A stretch of DNA of 64,000 nt from Klebsiella sp. BIGb0138 (GTDB taxonomy: Bacteria; Pseudomonadota; Gammaproteobacteria; Enterobacterales; Enterobacteriaceae), in NCBI RefSeq assembly GCF_004342285.1, contig NZ_SMCV01000012.1, positions 1 to 64,000 of the forward strand, written 5' to 3'. The translations under genes were made by a program, and so were the position numbers. The notes beneath the pieces are model-generated. The model saw nothing but the letters and a program-made list of their open reading frames with translations. It was not told the DNA's origin and did not search any database. This document shows, piece by piece, positions 55,420 to 64,000 of this stretch; within the stretch, counting starts at the first letter, position 1; every line of letters begins with the position of its first letter.

Positions 55420-58400
55420 ATGACAGAACAAACATCCCGTCTGGCTATTATTATCGACAGCTCTGGGGCTGAAAAAAAAGCCGATAGTCTGGCTGTAGCT
55501 CTCGACAAAATGACCCAATCCGGGGATCAGGCTGTCGCCACCATCACCAAAGTATCCCGAGCTACCGATGAGGAAAAAGCGGCTCTTGATAAACTCCGGG
55601 CAGCCATTGATCCCGTTGGCGCTGCTATCAATACCGTGGGCCGTCGCTTTAGTGAACTAAAAAAATACTTCGATAAAGGACTAATTGACGAAGAAGAATT
55701 CCGGTCCCTGAAAAAGTTGCTTAACGAAACTACCGATGAATTGACTGGAGTTGCGAAGGCGCAACGTGAGGCTGAAAAGGCTGGGAAGTTGGCAGCTGCG
55801 CAACAGGAGGCACAAGCCCTAGCGTTCCAGCGCATGCGGGATAAATTAGATCCGGTTTCAAGTGGTTTAAGGTCGTTAAAAGAACAGCAGAAAGAGATCT
55901 ATCTGGCTGCCCAACGCGGTGATTTAAGCCTCGAACAATACGATGCCTACAGCAAAAAAATTGCGGAAGCTCGTCGTGAACTGACGGGGGAAGCTCAAGC
56001 CCAACGAGATGCGGAAAAAGCAGCAGCGGATGCAGTTAAGCAACAGGAGGCGCAAGCTCAGGCATTTCAGCGGATGCTTGACCGCATTGATCCCCTGTCG
56101 GCAGCGCTTCGCAATCTTGAACAGCAGCAAACTGAACTGAATACGGCTCTACAGTCAGGAAAAATTAATCCTGCGCAATATGACGCCTACAGCAAAAAAC
56201 TGCAGGAGACTCGCCGGGAGGTAACCGGAGAAGCCCAGGCCGAACGAGAAGCAGCAAAAGCTCATGATGAACAGGTTGCCGCTCTGCGACGCCTGGAGGC
56301 TCAGATAGATCCTGTAGGTGAAGCTTTTCGGCGCCTGAACGAACAGCAGCGGCAGTTGGATAGCGCCAAAGCTTCTGGGCTGCTATCGCCTTTGGCGTAT
56401 GATCGCCTGAACAGCAAACTTTCTGAAACCCGTAGTACGCTGGAGAAAACAGGGGCCCAACTCGATAGCACAAGTATGTCAGCAAAACAGACTGCCTGGG
56501 CTATGAGGATGATCCCCGCTCAGATGACGGATATCGTCGTCGGCCTGTCTACCGGGCAGTCACCGTTCATGGTGCTTATGCAGCAGGGTGGCCAGTTGAA
56601 GGATATGTTTGGTGGCATAGGGCCAGCAATTAAAGGTGTTGGCACCTACGTCATGGGGTTGGTTAACCCCTATAGCGTGGCTGCCGCTGCTGTTGGGTTG
56701 CTCACCTATGCCGTCTATCAGAACCGGCGGGAAATTGAAGCTGCAACTAAAATCGCTACGACATCACTCGGCGTGACCGGGGATGCGGCCGAACGACTGG
56801 CGCTTAATATGGTTGCCATCTCCGACAAAACCGGGCAGGCGATTGATGACGTCGGCAATATGTTCATCACTACGAATGACGGCGCCAGCGAGGCAATAAA
56901 CAAATTAATTGATGTCGGTTACAGTTACGACGAAGCACGGCAAAAAGTTGCTCAATACAAGAATTCTGCCAATTTTACAGCGCTGAACGCTGATATTGAC
57001 CAGCATCGCCGGGAGATCCTGAAAATAGGTGACTCCTGGACTGCGGCGGCAATCAAAGTCAAAAATTATTACACTGCAGCAGATAAAGGCAAACAGAACG
57101 TAGCACTTGGTGGGGTTGTAGACCCGACGATGAGGTTTATTGGCCAGGCTATCGAGCTGCGGGGGACCATGAATGATCTGACCATCCAGGGTAATAAGGC
57201 AGTTGCAGAATCAGTTGACTGGATAAATAAAGAGTATTTGTCCGCAGACAGAGTTGCCAGTGCAGAAGCTCGCCTAAAGGAGGCCAGAGCACAGTCCAGG
57301 AAAATAGCCTTTTCAGGAAATAAGGAGGCGATTGAACAGGCTAATGCCCTGATTGCTGTGCGCGAGAAGGAGCTTGTGCAGGCCAAAAAAAGCCAGCAAC
57401 CAAAAAAGAAAAAGGAGAAAGCCTACACTGAAGATGGAGCAACCCGACTCCTTGACCAGATAAACCAGCAGACCGCAGCAATGCAGTCTCAACTGGACGC
57501 CAGTGACAAGCTGAATAGCGCAACCCAGGCACGGGTTAAGTTCGAACAGCAGATCGCGGACCTTAAATCTAAAACGCAGCTCACAGCCGACCAGAAGTCG
57601 ATACTTTCCCGTTCTGATGAAATCCTGCAGGCCTACAAGCAGCAGGAGGCACTGCAAAACTCCGTTAAGACGTTGGACGACTACCGGAAAATGCAGGAGC
57701 AAATCGCGCCGAAGGAAGTTAAGCAAAACGACATTCTGCAAAAACGTCTGCAAATACTGCAGGAAATGGTGAGGCTAGGTAAGTTAAAAAAACCAGAAGC
57801 TAATAAGCAAGCATCTGACCTTATTGCCAGCATGCCATTGCCTGACTCCGTTATATCCGCAGTGAACAAATCAGGAGGAACGCTTACTTCTGGGGCCACT
57901 AGCCGCGATTTGTCCGGTCAGGGGCTAAATATGATTGGCCTACAGGTTGACCCGCAGCTTGAAATTATCGAAAAGCTAAAAAAAGCACAGATAGACTATG
58001 CCGAATGGATGAAGGTTCAGAATAAGTTAATTGCGCAGGACACCATTCTTACCGAGCAACAGAAGGCTGATCGGTTGCTGGAAATAAGGAATAACCAGCA
58101 AGCACTGGATGCAGCGCTTTATGTTGCCCTGGCTCAATCTGCGCAAAACTCTTTTTCCCTCATCACCGACTCAATGGGCACCATGTTCGGCGAGCAGTCT
58201 GCGATGTATAAAGCGGCCTTTGTAACACAGAAATCATTCGCTATCGCCCAAGCTGCTTTGCAACTCCCCATGGCGATGGGGCAGGCGCTGGCCGGGTTAC
58301 CGTTTCCGGCTAACCTGGCTGCCATTGCCCAAGTCATCGCTCTTATGTCCACAATCACTTCCAGCATAACGAGCGCAGCAGCCGTCGGCTTCTCCTCTGG

Positions 58401-58803
58401 CGGTTATACCGGACCGGGAGGGAAGTATCAGCCCGCAGGCGTCGTCCACAAGGGGGAATATATCTTTGACCAGGCATCCACGAACCGCATCGGGGTTTCA
58501 AACCTTGAAGCGCTACGAAACGGGCAACCGCTTGATGCTACGTTGGGCCGCTCTGGGTTCGGTACCGGAGTGCAGAACGTCAGCAATAATCAGCAAACGA
58601 CTGTAATCCAGCCTAACGTTACTGTGCCGCCAATAACCATTAACGGGAACCCGTCTGATGCGACTGTGATGCTTGTACAACGGGCCGCTCGCGATGGTGC
58701 CAAGCAAGGTTATCAGCAGGTAGCTAGCGATCTTGCTAAGGGGGTTGGGCAGGTACATAAGGCGCTAACTGGTGGTTATAACACTGGCAGGAGACAGGGA
58801 TAA
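55420..58803 (+). CDS. Tape measure protein
   Basis: The 1127-residue protein sets tail length. It has helical coiled-coil DNA-side repeats: four units of about 80 residues (ID/LDP at 63, 143, 223 and 297; LTG at 108, 188 and 268). A hydrophobic middle ([25 protein letters not shown]; later [30 protein letters not shown]) probably enters the host membrane during DNA ejection. The C-terminus ([25 protein letters not shown]) is the usual end of lambda H-like proteins. Confidence 0.93.
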   Translation: MTEQTSRLAIIIDSSGAEKKADSLAVALDKMTQSGDQAVATITKVSRATDEEKAALDKLRAAIDPVGAAINTVGRRFSELKKYFDKGLIDEEEFRSLKKLLNETTDELTGVAKAQREAEKAGKLAAAQQEAQALAFQRMRDKLDPVSSGLRSLKEQQKEIYLAAQRGDLSLEQYDAYSKKIAEARRELTGEAQAQRDAEKAAADAVKQQEAQAQAFQRMLDRIDPLSAALRNLEQQQTELNTALQSGKINPAQYDAYSKKLQETRREVTGEAQAEREAAKAHDEQVAALRRLEAQIDPVGEAFRRLNEQQRQLDSAKASGLLSPLAYDRLNSKLSETRSTLEKTGAQLDSTSMSAKQTAWAMRMIPAQMTDIVVGLSTGQSPFMVLMQQGGQLKDMFGGIGPAIKGVGTYVMGLVNPYSVAAAAVGLLTYAVYQNRREIEAATKIATTSLGVTGDAAERLALNMVAISDKTGQAIDDVGNMFITTNDGASEAINKLIDVGYSYDEARQKVAQYKNSANFTALNADIDQHRREILKIGDSWTAAAIKVKNYYTAADKGKQNVALGGVVDPTMRFIGQAIELRGTMNDLTIQGNKAVAESVDWINKEYLSADRVASAEARLKEARAQSRKIAFSGNKEAIEQANALIAVREKELVQAKKSQQPKKKKEKAYTEDGATRLLDQINQQTAAMQSQLDASDKLNSATQARVKFEQQIADLKSKTQLTADQKSILSRSDEILQAYKQQEALQNSVKTLDDYRKMQEQIAPKEVKQNDILQKRLQILQEMVRLGKLKKPEANKQASDLIASMPLPDSVISAVNKSGGTLTSGATSRDLSGQGLNMIGLQVDPQLEIIEKLKKAQIDYAEWMKVQNKLIAQDTILTEQQKADRLLEIRNNQQALDAALYVALAQSAQNSFSLITDSMGTMFGEQSAMYKAAFVTQKSFAIAQAALQLPMAMGQALAGLPFPANLAAIAQVIALMSTITSSITSAAAVGFSSGGYTGPGGKYQPAGVVHKGEYIFDQASTNRIGVSNLEALRNGQPLDATLGRSGFGTGVQNVSNNQQTTVIQPNVTVPPITINGNPSDATVMLVQRAARDGAKQGYQQVASDLAKGVGQVHKALTGGYNTGRRQG

Positions 58804-59276
58804 TGCCTGATATCTACTACCCCCACGATTCTCTCCCCATGCCACTACAGGAGGGCTATGGGTTTCAGCCCGTTAGCCCCCTGAAACGTACTGATATGAG
58901 CACCGGCCGTGCTCGGCAACGACGGGCTTACACATCAACGCCAACCCAGGCAACCATTGCCTGGTTCATGGAAACAGATGCTCAGGGGCTGGCTTTTGAA
59001 GCATGGTACCGTGACTCACTTTCGGACGGCGCTGCCTGGTTCATGATGAAGCTGCAAACCCCCGCTGGCGTTAAGTTCTACAAATGTCGTTTTACGGATA
59101 TCTATCAGGGGCCGGTGCTGGTGGCCCCGATTTACTGGCGGTATTCGGCGACGCTGGAGCTGTGGGAGCGTCCGCTTATCCCAGCGCCGTGGGGTAATTA
59201 CCCAGAGTGGATTGTCGGGAGTTCATTGCTCGATATCGCTCTAAATAAGGAGTGGCCAAAACATGACGATTCTTAA
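58803..59276 (+). CDS. Minor tail protein (gpM-like)
   Basis: The 157-residue protein follows the tape measure with a one-base overlap and contains the aromatic beta-rich pattern of tail-tip M-type proteins (AWFMMKLQTPAGVKFYKCRFTDIYQGPVLV). It forms part of the baseplate ring at the tail tip. Confidence 0.82.
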   Translation: MPDIYYPHDSLPMPLQEGYGFQPVSPLKRTDMSTGRARQRRAYTSTPTQATIAWFMETDAQGLAFEAWYRDSLSDGAAWFMMKLQTPAGVKFYKCRFTDIYQGPVLVAPIYWRYSATLELWERPLIPAPWGNYPEWIVGSSLLDIALNKEWPKHDDS

Positions 59277-59745
59277 TCGGCTTTATGCCAGCAGCGGATC
59301 GGAGGTGATAATTGAAACGCTGCAAATCAATATTGGCGATACTGTTCATTATTTATGTAAGGGCTACGACGATATTACAGCCACGACCGAAAATGACGCT
59401 GTTATTACCTTCTCAGCCGCGGCTATCGATATCGCCATCCCGGCCAGAAACAGCGACGGTACACAGGATTTGCAGTTTGCGATCAGCAATATCGATGGTG
59501 AGGTGAGTACGGCTATTCGCCACGCCCTTGCAAATCTGGATAACGCCTCGTTGACGTATCGGCAGTACGTTTCAACAGACCTGAGTGCGCCGGCGACGGT
59601 TCCCTACACCCTTGCGATTAAATCGGGTTCATGGACGGCAATACAGGCGCAAATCACTGCTGGTTACATGAATGTACTTGATACGGCCTGGCCTCGCTTC
59701 CGCTACACGCTGAATGAATTCCCCGGTTTACGCTACATGAATTGA
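59263..59745 (+). CDS. Minor tail protein (gpL-like, DUF1833)
   Basis: The 160-residue protein matches the DUF1833 group of L-type tail-tip proteins: MTILNRLYASSGSEVIIETLQI, then ALANLDNASLTYRQYVSTDLSAPA. It overlaps gpM by 14 bases. Unlike lambda L, no four-cysteine cluster for iron-sulfur binding is seen. Confidence 0.82.
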   Translation: MTILNRLYASSGSEVIIETLQINIGDTVHYLCKGYDDITATTENDAVITFSAAAIDIAIPARNSDGTQDLQFAISNIDGEVSTAIRHALANLDNASLTYRQYVSTDLSAPATVPYTLAIKSGSWTAIQAQITAGYMNVLDTAWPRFRYTLNEFPGLRYMN

Positions 59746-59754
59746 GGTTCCTCC

Positions 59755-60135
59755 ATGTTCAATCCTGATAAATACCGTTCAGTCACTTGGCTGAAGGGGG
59801 GGCGCGCTTACCCTGAACTTGACTGTTTCGGCATCGTGAATGAAATCCGGCGGGACCTCGGGCTATCTGAATGGCCGGACTTCACAGGTGTCACGAAAGA
59901 CGGCGGGGGGCTCGACCGTGAGGCAAGAAAACTGATGCTGCGCCTTGAACGCTGCGAACCTTGCGAGGGGGCCGGGGTAGCTTGTTATTCCGGGTCTACC
60001 GTAAGCCATGTAGGGATTGTGGTGATGTTGAATAACCAGTTGCAGGTCGCGGAATGTAACCCTGGTTCAAACGTGACATTTATACCCGTTTGGCGCTTTA
60101 AACGTCGGTTTATCAAAGTGGAATTTTGGCGATGA
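59755..60135 (+). CDS. NlpC/P60-type tail peptidase (gpK-like)
   Basis: The 126-residue protein has catalytic Cys24 in ELDCFGIV and His85 in SHVGIVV, the NlpC/P60 pattern. K-type proteins are thought to open peptidoglycan during DNA entry or to act in tail assembly. It lacks the N-terminal JAB domain of lambda gpK. It overlaps the J-like gene by a few bases. Confidence 0.88.
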   Translation: MFNPDKYRSVTWLKGGRAYPELDCFGIVNEIRRDLGLSEWPDFTGVTKDGGGLDREARKLMLRLERCEPCEGAGVACYSGSTVSHVGIVVMLNNQLQVAECNPGSNVTFIPVWRFKRRFIKVEFWR

Positions 60136-63100
60136 CGATACGTATATATCCTTCGCGGCTGCCGGGTGAGCCGCTGGAGAAACATGAACATGGCTCGCTG
60201 ACATTGCATCAGTGGCTTACAGGTAATGTCAAAAACTACTGCATTGATGACCCACAGCCCATTGCTGTAGAGATTGATGATCGGTCTATTCCTCCATCTG
60301 AGTGGGCTTTGTGCCAGATCAGACCTGACAGCGATGTGAAGATTTACCCCGTCCCATATGCAGTTGGGTTTGCTATTGCCAGTCTTGTGATTGCAGTGGC
60401 TTCAGCTGCTTATTCAATCTACATGATGAATAATATTGATACCGGTGGTTACACCTCTTCCAACGGTATCGGACTTGACCTAAACCCAGCGAAGGCAAAT
60501 AACGCCCGTCTTGGCGATCCTATTCGTGAGTTATTCGGTCGCTATCGCTTTTACCCTGATTACGTTGTGCAACCGGTAACGCGGTTTGACCCGGATGACC
60601 CGACCCGCATGACAGTTGAAATGCTGATTTGCCTGGGTGTCGGCGATATTGCATTCACAAATGGAGATATCCGTGTCGGTTCGAGTCCTGTCACAGCACT
60701 TGGTAGCAAGTTTACCTACAACGTCTTTCCACCCGGCGCAGACGTGTCAGATGACCGTCGTAGTGAAAATTGGTTTAACAGTACAGAGGTTGGCGGGACA
60801 TCGAGTGGATCGGGGCTGGATATGGCCCAGACGTCGCCTGATTCCACGGATATCACCGCGGATAGCATGACAGTTTCTGGCGCATCGGTAACGTTTTCTG
60901 GTCTTCATGACGACAACAATGACGATGAAGAGGATGCATTACCTGAATCCTGGGTGGAAGGGGCGCTGGTGACGATAACAGCCCCGGCCAATTTTGCTGT
61001 TTCTACCTCATCAGGGTTTAGTGTGCTGGCGAGTGACACCCTCGTGGAGCTCAACCCTTCGGTGGGAATGCCGGTAACGTTGGAAATCAACGGATCGGAA
61101 TATGGCCTGTTCATAGCCACTTACATCCCTGGTCAGGCTGCTGTGCCGGGCGTGGGTGGAACTGCCGCAGTGTTGCGCGGGAATGCAGCGCCGACCACCT
61201 ACGATTTCTCAGTAACGGGACAGACGTTTACCCTGACGTGGCATGCGACCACGTATACCGTTTCGCTGGTGGCGGACTACGGAACTATGTCCGGGTTGCT
61301 CGCGGCGATTAACGGCGGGCTGACCGGGTCGGGGTTGGTCGCCCATGATGACGGCGGCGTGGTGCGCATCGTGGAGTTTTCGAGCCCTTGGCGCGGAGGG
61401 TCCATCACAACGTCATCACTTCCGGTTTCCGTTTTTGGAGATGCCCCGGAATTTACCGCTGGCACGGCATCCAGTGGCGGTACGCCGGCGATTACAGCAA
61501 ATGTCACCCTGGCCTATGGTAGCGCCGCCGGGGCCGCTTTCTCAGGTATCCCTGAAGGGACGCAACGGCTGGCACTGTCACATCGCGGTAATGAGTACCG
61601 TATTGCAGAAGCCGATGGCACGACGGCAACTGTTCAGCGGATAATTGATGGCGCCGTTGACGCATACTGGCCCGGTTTTTCACCGCGCACGATGATCGAC
61701 TATGCGGCTACCGGCATCAATGACAATAACACCTGGATGGGGCCTTTCCTGGCCTGCCCCGAAAATGAAGTGGTGGACGCATTCGAGGTGAATTTTTCGT
61801 TTCCTTCGGGTATCTGCGGTTTCGACAGCAAAGGGAAAAAACGGATCCGTCATTGCGAGTGGGAAATTCAGTACCGGGTTTACGGCTCCGGCAGCGGCTG
61901 GACAAGCAGGCAGGGTGTTTATGCTCTGCAGAACGTCAATGGTCTGGGTTTTACCGAGCGGTTTAATCTTGACGTGGTGGGCCTGGTAGAGGTCCGCTGC
62001 CGCCGGCGTAACGAGCAGGGTTCGAACAACGCCAGGGATTCGATGTTCTGGCATGCTCTCCGGGGGCGGTTGCTGGCGCGGCCGTCATCATATGCTGGTG
62101 TGACGCTTATGGCGGCCACGGTTGAAACCGGCGGGGTGCTGGCGGCTCAGTCAGACAGGCGCGTCAGTGTTGTTGGCACGCGCATTTATGAAACAGGCGC
62201 AGCGCGGAGCATCTCCGGTGCGCTGTATCACGTAGGCCATTCGCTGGGGCTGGCAATGGATGCCGAGGCGATCGATGTGCTGGAATCCACATACTGGACG
62301 CCAGGTAGTGAGTATTTTGACTACGCCACTGGCGATAGTATTTCATCCCTCGAAATGCTGCAAAAAATCGCCAATGCGGGGAAATCGTATTTCCTGCTGA
62401 GTGATGGGCTGGCATCGGTTGGCCGGGAAGGGGTCAAAAACTGGTCCGGCATTATCAGCCCTCATGAAATGACAGAGGAGCTGCAAACTACGTTCTCTGC
62501 GCCGTCGGCTGATGATTACGATGGCGTCGATGTGACGTATATCAATGGCACGACATGGGCGGAGGAAACGGTGCAATGCCGGACGCCAGACAACCCAACG
62601 CCGAGGAAGGTGGAGAAATATACGCTTGATGGCGTTCTCGATCAGGATCGGGCTTATCGGATTGGCATGCGGCGCCTGATGAAATATCTGCATCAGCGAC
62701 TTGGTCACACAACCAGCACGGAGCTTGATGCGCTGGTCTATCAGTTCGGCGATCGCATATTGCTCACCGATGATATTCCGGGCAATAAAACGGTTAGCTC
62801 TCTTGTCGTCGATATGACCACTACTGGTGGACAGACCACGTTTTTAGTAACAGAACCGCTCGACTGGTCGTTTGAAAATCCCCGGGCGATTTTGCGTTAT
62901 CAGGATGGTTCTGCCTCCGGTTTACTGGTGGCCACGCGGGTAGGGGATTACGAACTTTCGGTTCCCTGGCAGCCGGCCTTTGATGACATCCTTCTGGACG
63001 ATCCGTGCATCGAACCGCCACGGTTGATTTTCTGTAGCTCCACACGCAGTTATTACGACGCTATTTTTGACGAAATAGGATCCCCGTCAGACGGCACCTG

Positions 63101-63176
63101 CGCGATAACTGCTCGCCAATATTCCGACATTTTCTATCAGTACGACGACGCTACCTACCCCGGCAACGTCGCTTAA
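60132..63176 (+). CDS. Host-specificity protein J-like central tail protein
   Basis: The 1014-residue protein ends the tail tip and contacts the host. The N-terminus is a ubiquitin-like part (MTIRIYPSRLPGEP) followed by a membrane-like helix (AVGFAIASLVIAVASAAYSIYMM), which looks like an I-type region fused to J. The J core follows (GDPIRELFGRYRFYPDYVVQP). The beta-rich middle holds loop and Ig-like parts; the C-terminal region has tail-tip motifs (QFGDRILLTDDIPG). No separate I gene is seen, which supports the fusion. Its C-terminus is shorter than that of lambda J, in line with receptor binding by the next gene. Confidence 0.86.
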   Translation: MTIRIYPSRLPGEPLEKHEHGSLTLHQWLTGNVKNYCIDDPQPIAVEIDDRSIPPSEWALCQIRPDSDVKIYPVPYAVGFAIASLVIAVASAAYSIYMMNNIDTGGYTSSNGIGLDLNPAKANNARLGDPIRELFGRYRFYPDYVVQPVTRFDPDDPTRMTVEMLICLGVGDIAFTNGDIRVGSSPVTALGSKFTYNVFPPGADVSDDRRSENWFNSTEVGGTSSGSGLDMAQTSPDSTDITADSMTVSGASVTFSGLHDDNNDDEEDALPESWVEGALVTITAPANFAVSTSSGFSVLASDTLVELNPSVGMPVTLEINGSEYGLFIATYIPGQAAVPGVGGTAAVLRGNAAPTTYDFSVTGQTFTLTWHATTYTVSLVADYGTMSGLLAAINGGLTGSGLVAHDDGGVVRIVEFSSPWRGGSITTSSLPVSVFGDAPEFTAGTASSGGTPAITANVTLAYGSAAGAAFSGIPEGTQRLALSHRGNEYRIAEADGTTATVQRIIDGAVDAYWPGFSPRTMIDYAATGINDNNTWMGPFLACPENEVVDAFEVNFSFPSGICGFDSKGKKRIRHCEWEIQYRVYGSGSGWTSRQGVYALQNVNGLGFTERFNLDVVGLVEVRCRRRNEQGSNNARDSMFWHALRGRLLARPSSYAGVTLMAATVETGGVLAAQSDRRVSVVGTRIYETGAARSISGALYHVGHSLGLAMDAEAIDVLESTYWTPGSEYFDYATGDSISSLEMLQKIANAGKSYFLLSDGLASVGREGVKNWSGIISPHEMTEELQTTFSAPSADDYDGVDVTYINGTTWAEETVQCRTPDNPTPRKVEKYTLDGVLDQDRAYRIGMRRLMKYLHQRLGHTTSTELDALVYQFGDRILLTDDIPGNKTVSSLVVDMTTTGGQTTFLVTEPLDWSFENPRAILRYQDGSASGLLVATRVGDYELSVPWQPAFDDILLDDPCIEPPRLIFCSSTRSYYDAIFDEIGSPSDGTCAITARQYSDIFYQYDDATYPGNVA

Positions 63177-63252
63177 AACCCCTTTAAATCCCCGATTAAC
63201 TTTTTTCGCTTAAACCCTCGTTTAGGCGAACGCTATTTTTTGGAGCAAAAAC

Positions 63253-64000
63253 ATGGCCTATGTTCCACCCGTGGGGCAGACAACAGACCCCGATATTTTC
63301 CTGGAGAACGTGAAACGCGCCGATGAACTGGTGAACGGGCCGCCGGCCACCATTCCCGACCGTGGCGGGGAACCTCTTTATACCTGGCGACTTCAGCAAC
63401 AAAAAATGGAAGATACGCTCGATAACTTCCAGGAAAACGGCGGCGCTCTGGGGTTTGGCTCGCGTGATGAATTGCTGGCCTATACGCCGGATAAACCAAA
63501 CGTCCTAGCGGTCGATACCAGCACCGGAGAGCAATATCTCTGGACAGGCACAGAATGGGTTTCTTCGGAATACCAGGCCAACGAGAAAATCAAAATGCTG
63601 AACGAAACCATTCAGAAAGGTAACGCCAGCGAATTAATTTTCAAGGTTGTCGATCTTCTTGGCTGGCGCCAGTTTTACGCGCTGACAAGCGGGGAGTTTG
63701 GGACAAAACTCACCCGCATAAAACCTGACGGAATAGAATTATCTGAGTTCAATCTGAAATTCTCCGAAGAGGCTGGATTTTACTTTCAAAACTTTATTGG
63801 GCAACGCTTGACGGTCATTGATGAAAATGGCGTTGTTGCTCCGAAGAGTCTGCGCGCGACAGCTGCCGGGGCTTTCGGAACGGATGCTGCGAGACTGGCC
63901 CGGAATGGGATTGTGTTTGACGGCGGTAATGCCCGGATCGATATCTCTGGCCCTGAGTTTATCAAGGCGGCCGATATCATTGGCAGAACTAAAACTGTTG
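63253..64000 (+). CDS. Tail fibre or tailspike, N-terminal part (cut by window end)
   Basis: The frame stays open from the ATG at 63253 to the window end (249 codons). It begins MAYVPPVGQTTDPDIFLENVKRADELVNGPPATIPDRGGEP in outline, an anchor segment typical of Klebsiella phage fibres and capsule depolymerases. Further on, VIDENGVVAPKSLRATAAGAFG and FDGGNARIDISGPEFIKAADII suggest the start of a beta-helix or receptor-binding part. Ribosome binding site GGAG. The enzyme part, if any, lies outside the window, so depolymerase activity cannot be judged. Confidence 0.8.
   Translation, partial: MAYVPPVGQTTDPDIFLENVKRADELVNGPPATIPDRGGEPLYTWRLQQQKMEDTLDNFQENGGALGFGSRDELLAYTPDKPNVLAVDTSTGEQYLWTGTEWVSSEYQANEKIKMLNETIQKGNASELIFKVVDLLGWRQFYALTSGEFGTKLTRIKPDGIELSEFNLKFSEEAGFYFQNFIGQRLTVIDENGVVAPKSLRATAAGAFGTDAARLARNGIVFDGGNARIDISGPEFIKAADIIGRTKTV

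Overview
The window is enterobacterial chromosome (about 1-12950), then the left part of a large prophage that runs off the right edge. The host genes point to Klebsiella or a close relative. zntB, the sRNA gene fnrS, dbpA and ttcA follow each other in the order known from E. coli, coding DNA is GC-rich, and the protein lengths equal those of the E. coli orthologues.

Host part: a small AT-rich 2H-phosphoesterase-like gene (238-921); a gene-poor stretch; a DeoR-type regulator with a YdgJ-type oxidoreductase (1430-3272, minus); yncE divergent from a FhuE-like TonB-dependent siderophore receptor across a region with Fur-box-like sites (3448-7146); a GlxA-type AraC regulator divergent from an HD-domain hydrolase (7198-8917); then zntB, fnrS with an FNR box, a proline-rich mini-gene, dbpA and ttcA.

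The prophage sits at the 5' end of ttcA, where Rac sits in E. coli, and its integrase and excisionase are Rac-type. Leftward from promoter PL (about 20690) run three mini-genes, a RecE/RecT recombination pair, small unknowns, xis and int. The control region has four TAAAC-N5-GTTTA operators: two at PL, one over PR and one over the repressor promoter. Between repressor and PL, where lambda carries rexAB, lies an AT-rich pair: a HipA-like kinase and a DUF3037 protein. Rightward from PR come YdaS/YdaT-like regulators, a stand-alone ClpX-type zinc-finger protein, an O-like initiator with internal repeats, a DnaC-like loader, a DUF977 protein, a ParB-like protein, small unknowns, a cytosine methyltransferase with eight internal repeats, a LexA-controlled DinI homologue, a YbcO-like protein, RusA and a Q-type antiterminator.

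The late region starts at a candidate PR' with tandem terminators. It continues with holins, a GH108 endolysin (next to a remnant that looks like the start of a different endolysin), overlapping spanins, an AT-rich two-gene cassette with its own promoter and terminator (37300-39180), an Ntn-hydrolase-like protein, terminase, DUF4055 portal, head morphogenesis protein, scaffold, P22-type coat, connectors, tail tube and tail chaperones with a lambda-type -1 frameshift. Two lipoproteins and a P22 immI-like mnt/arc/ant region interrupt the tail operon. Tape measure, minor tail proteins, a J-like protein and the start of a tail fibre or spike follow; the last gene is cut by the window edge. The phage is thus a mosaic of Rac-like integration and recombination, lambda-like control and tail, and P22-like coat and secondary immunity. 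The two AT-rich gene pairs at 20977-22628 and 37414-39125 are the best candidates for undescribed lysogen-expressed systems. All family names are assigned by eye from sequence patterns.
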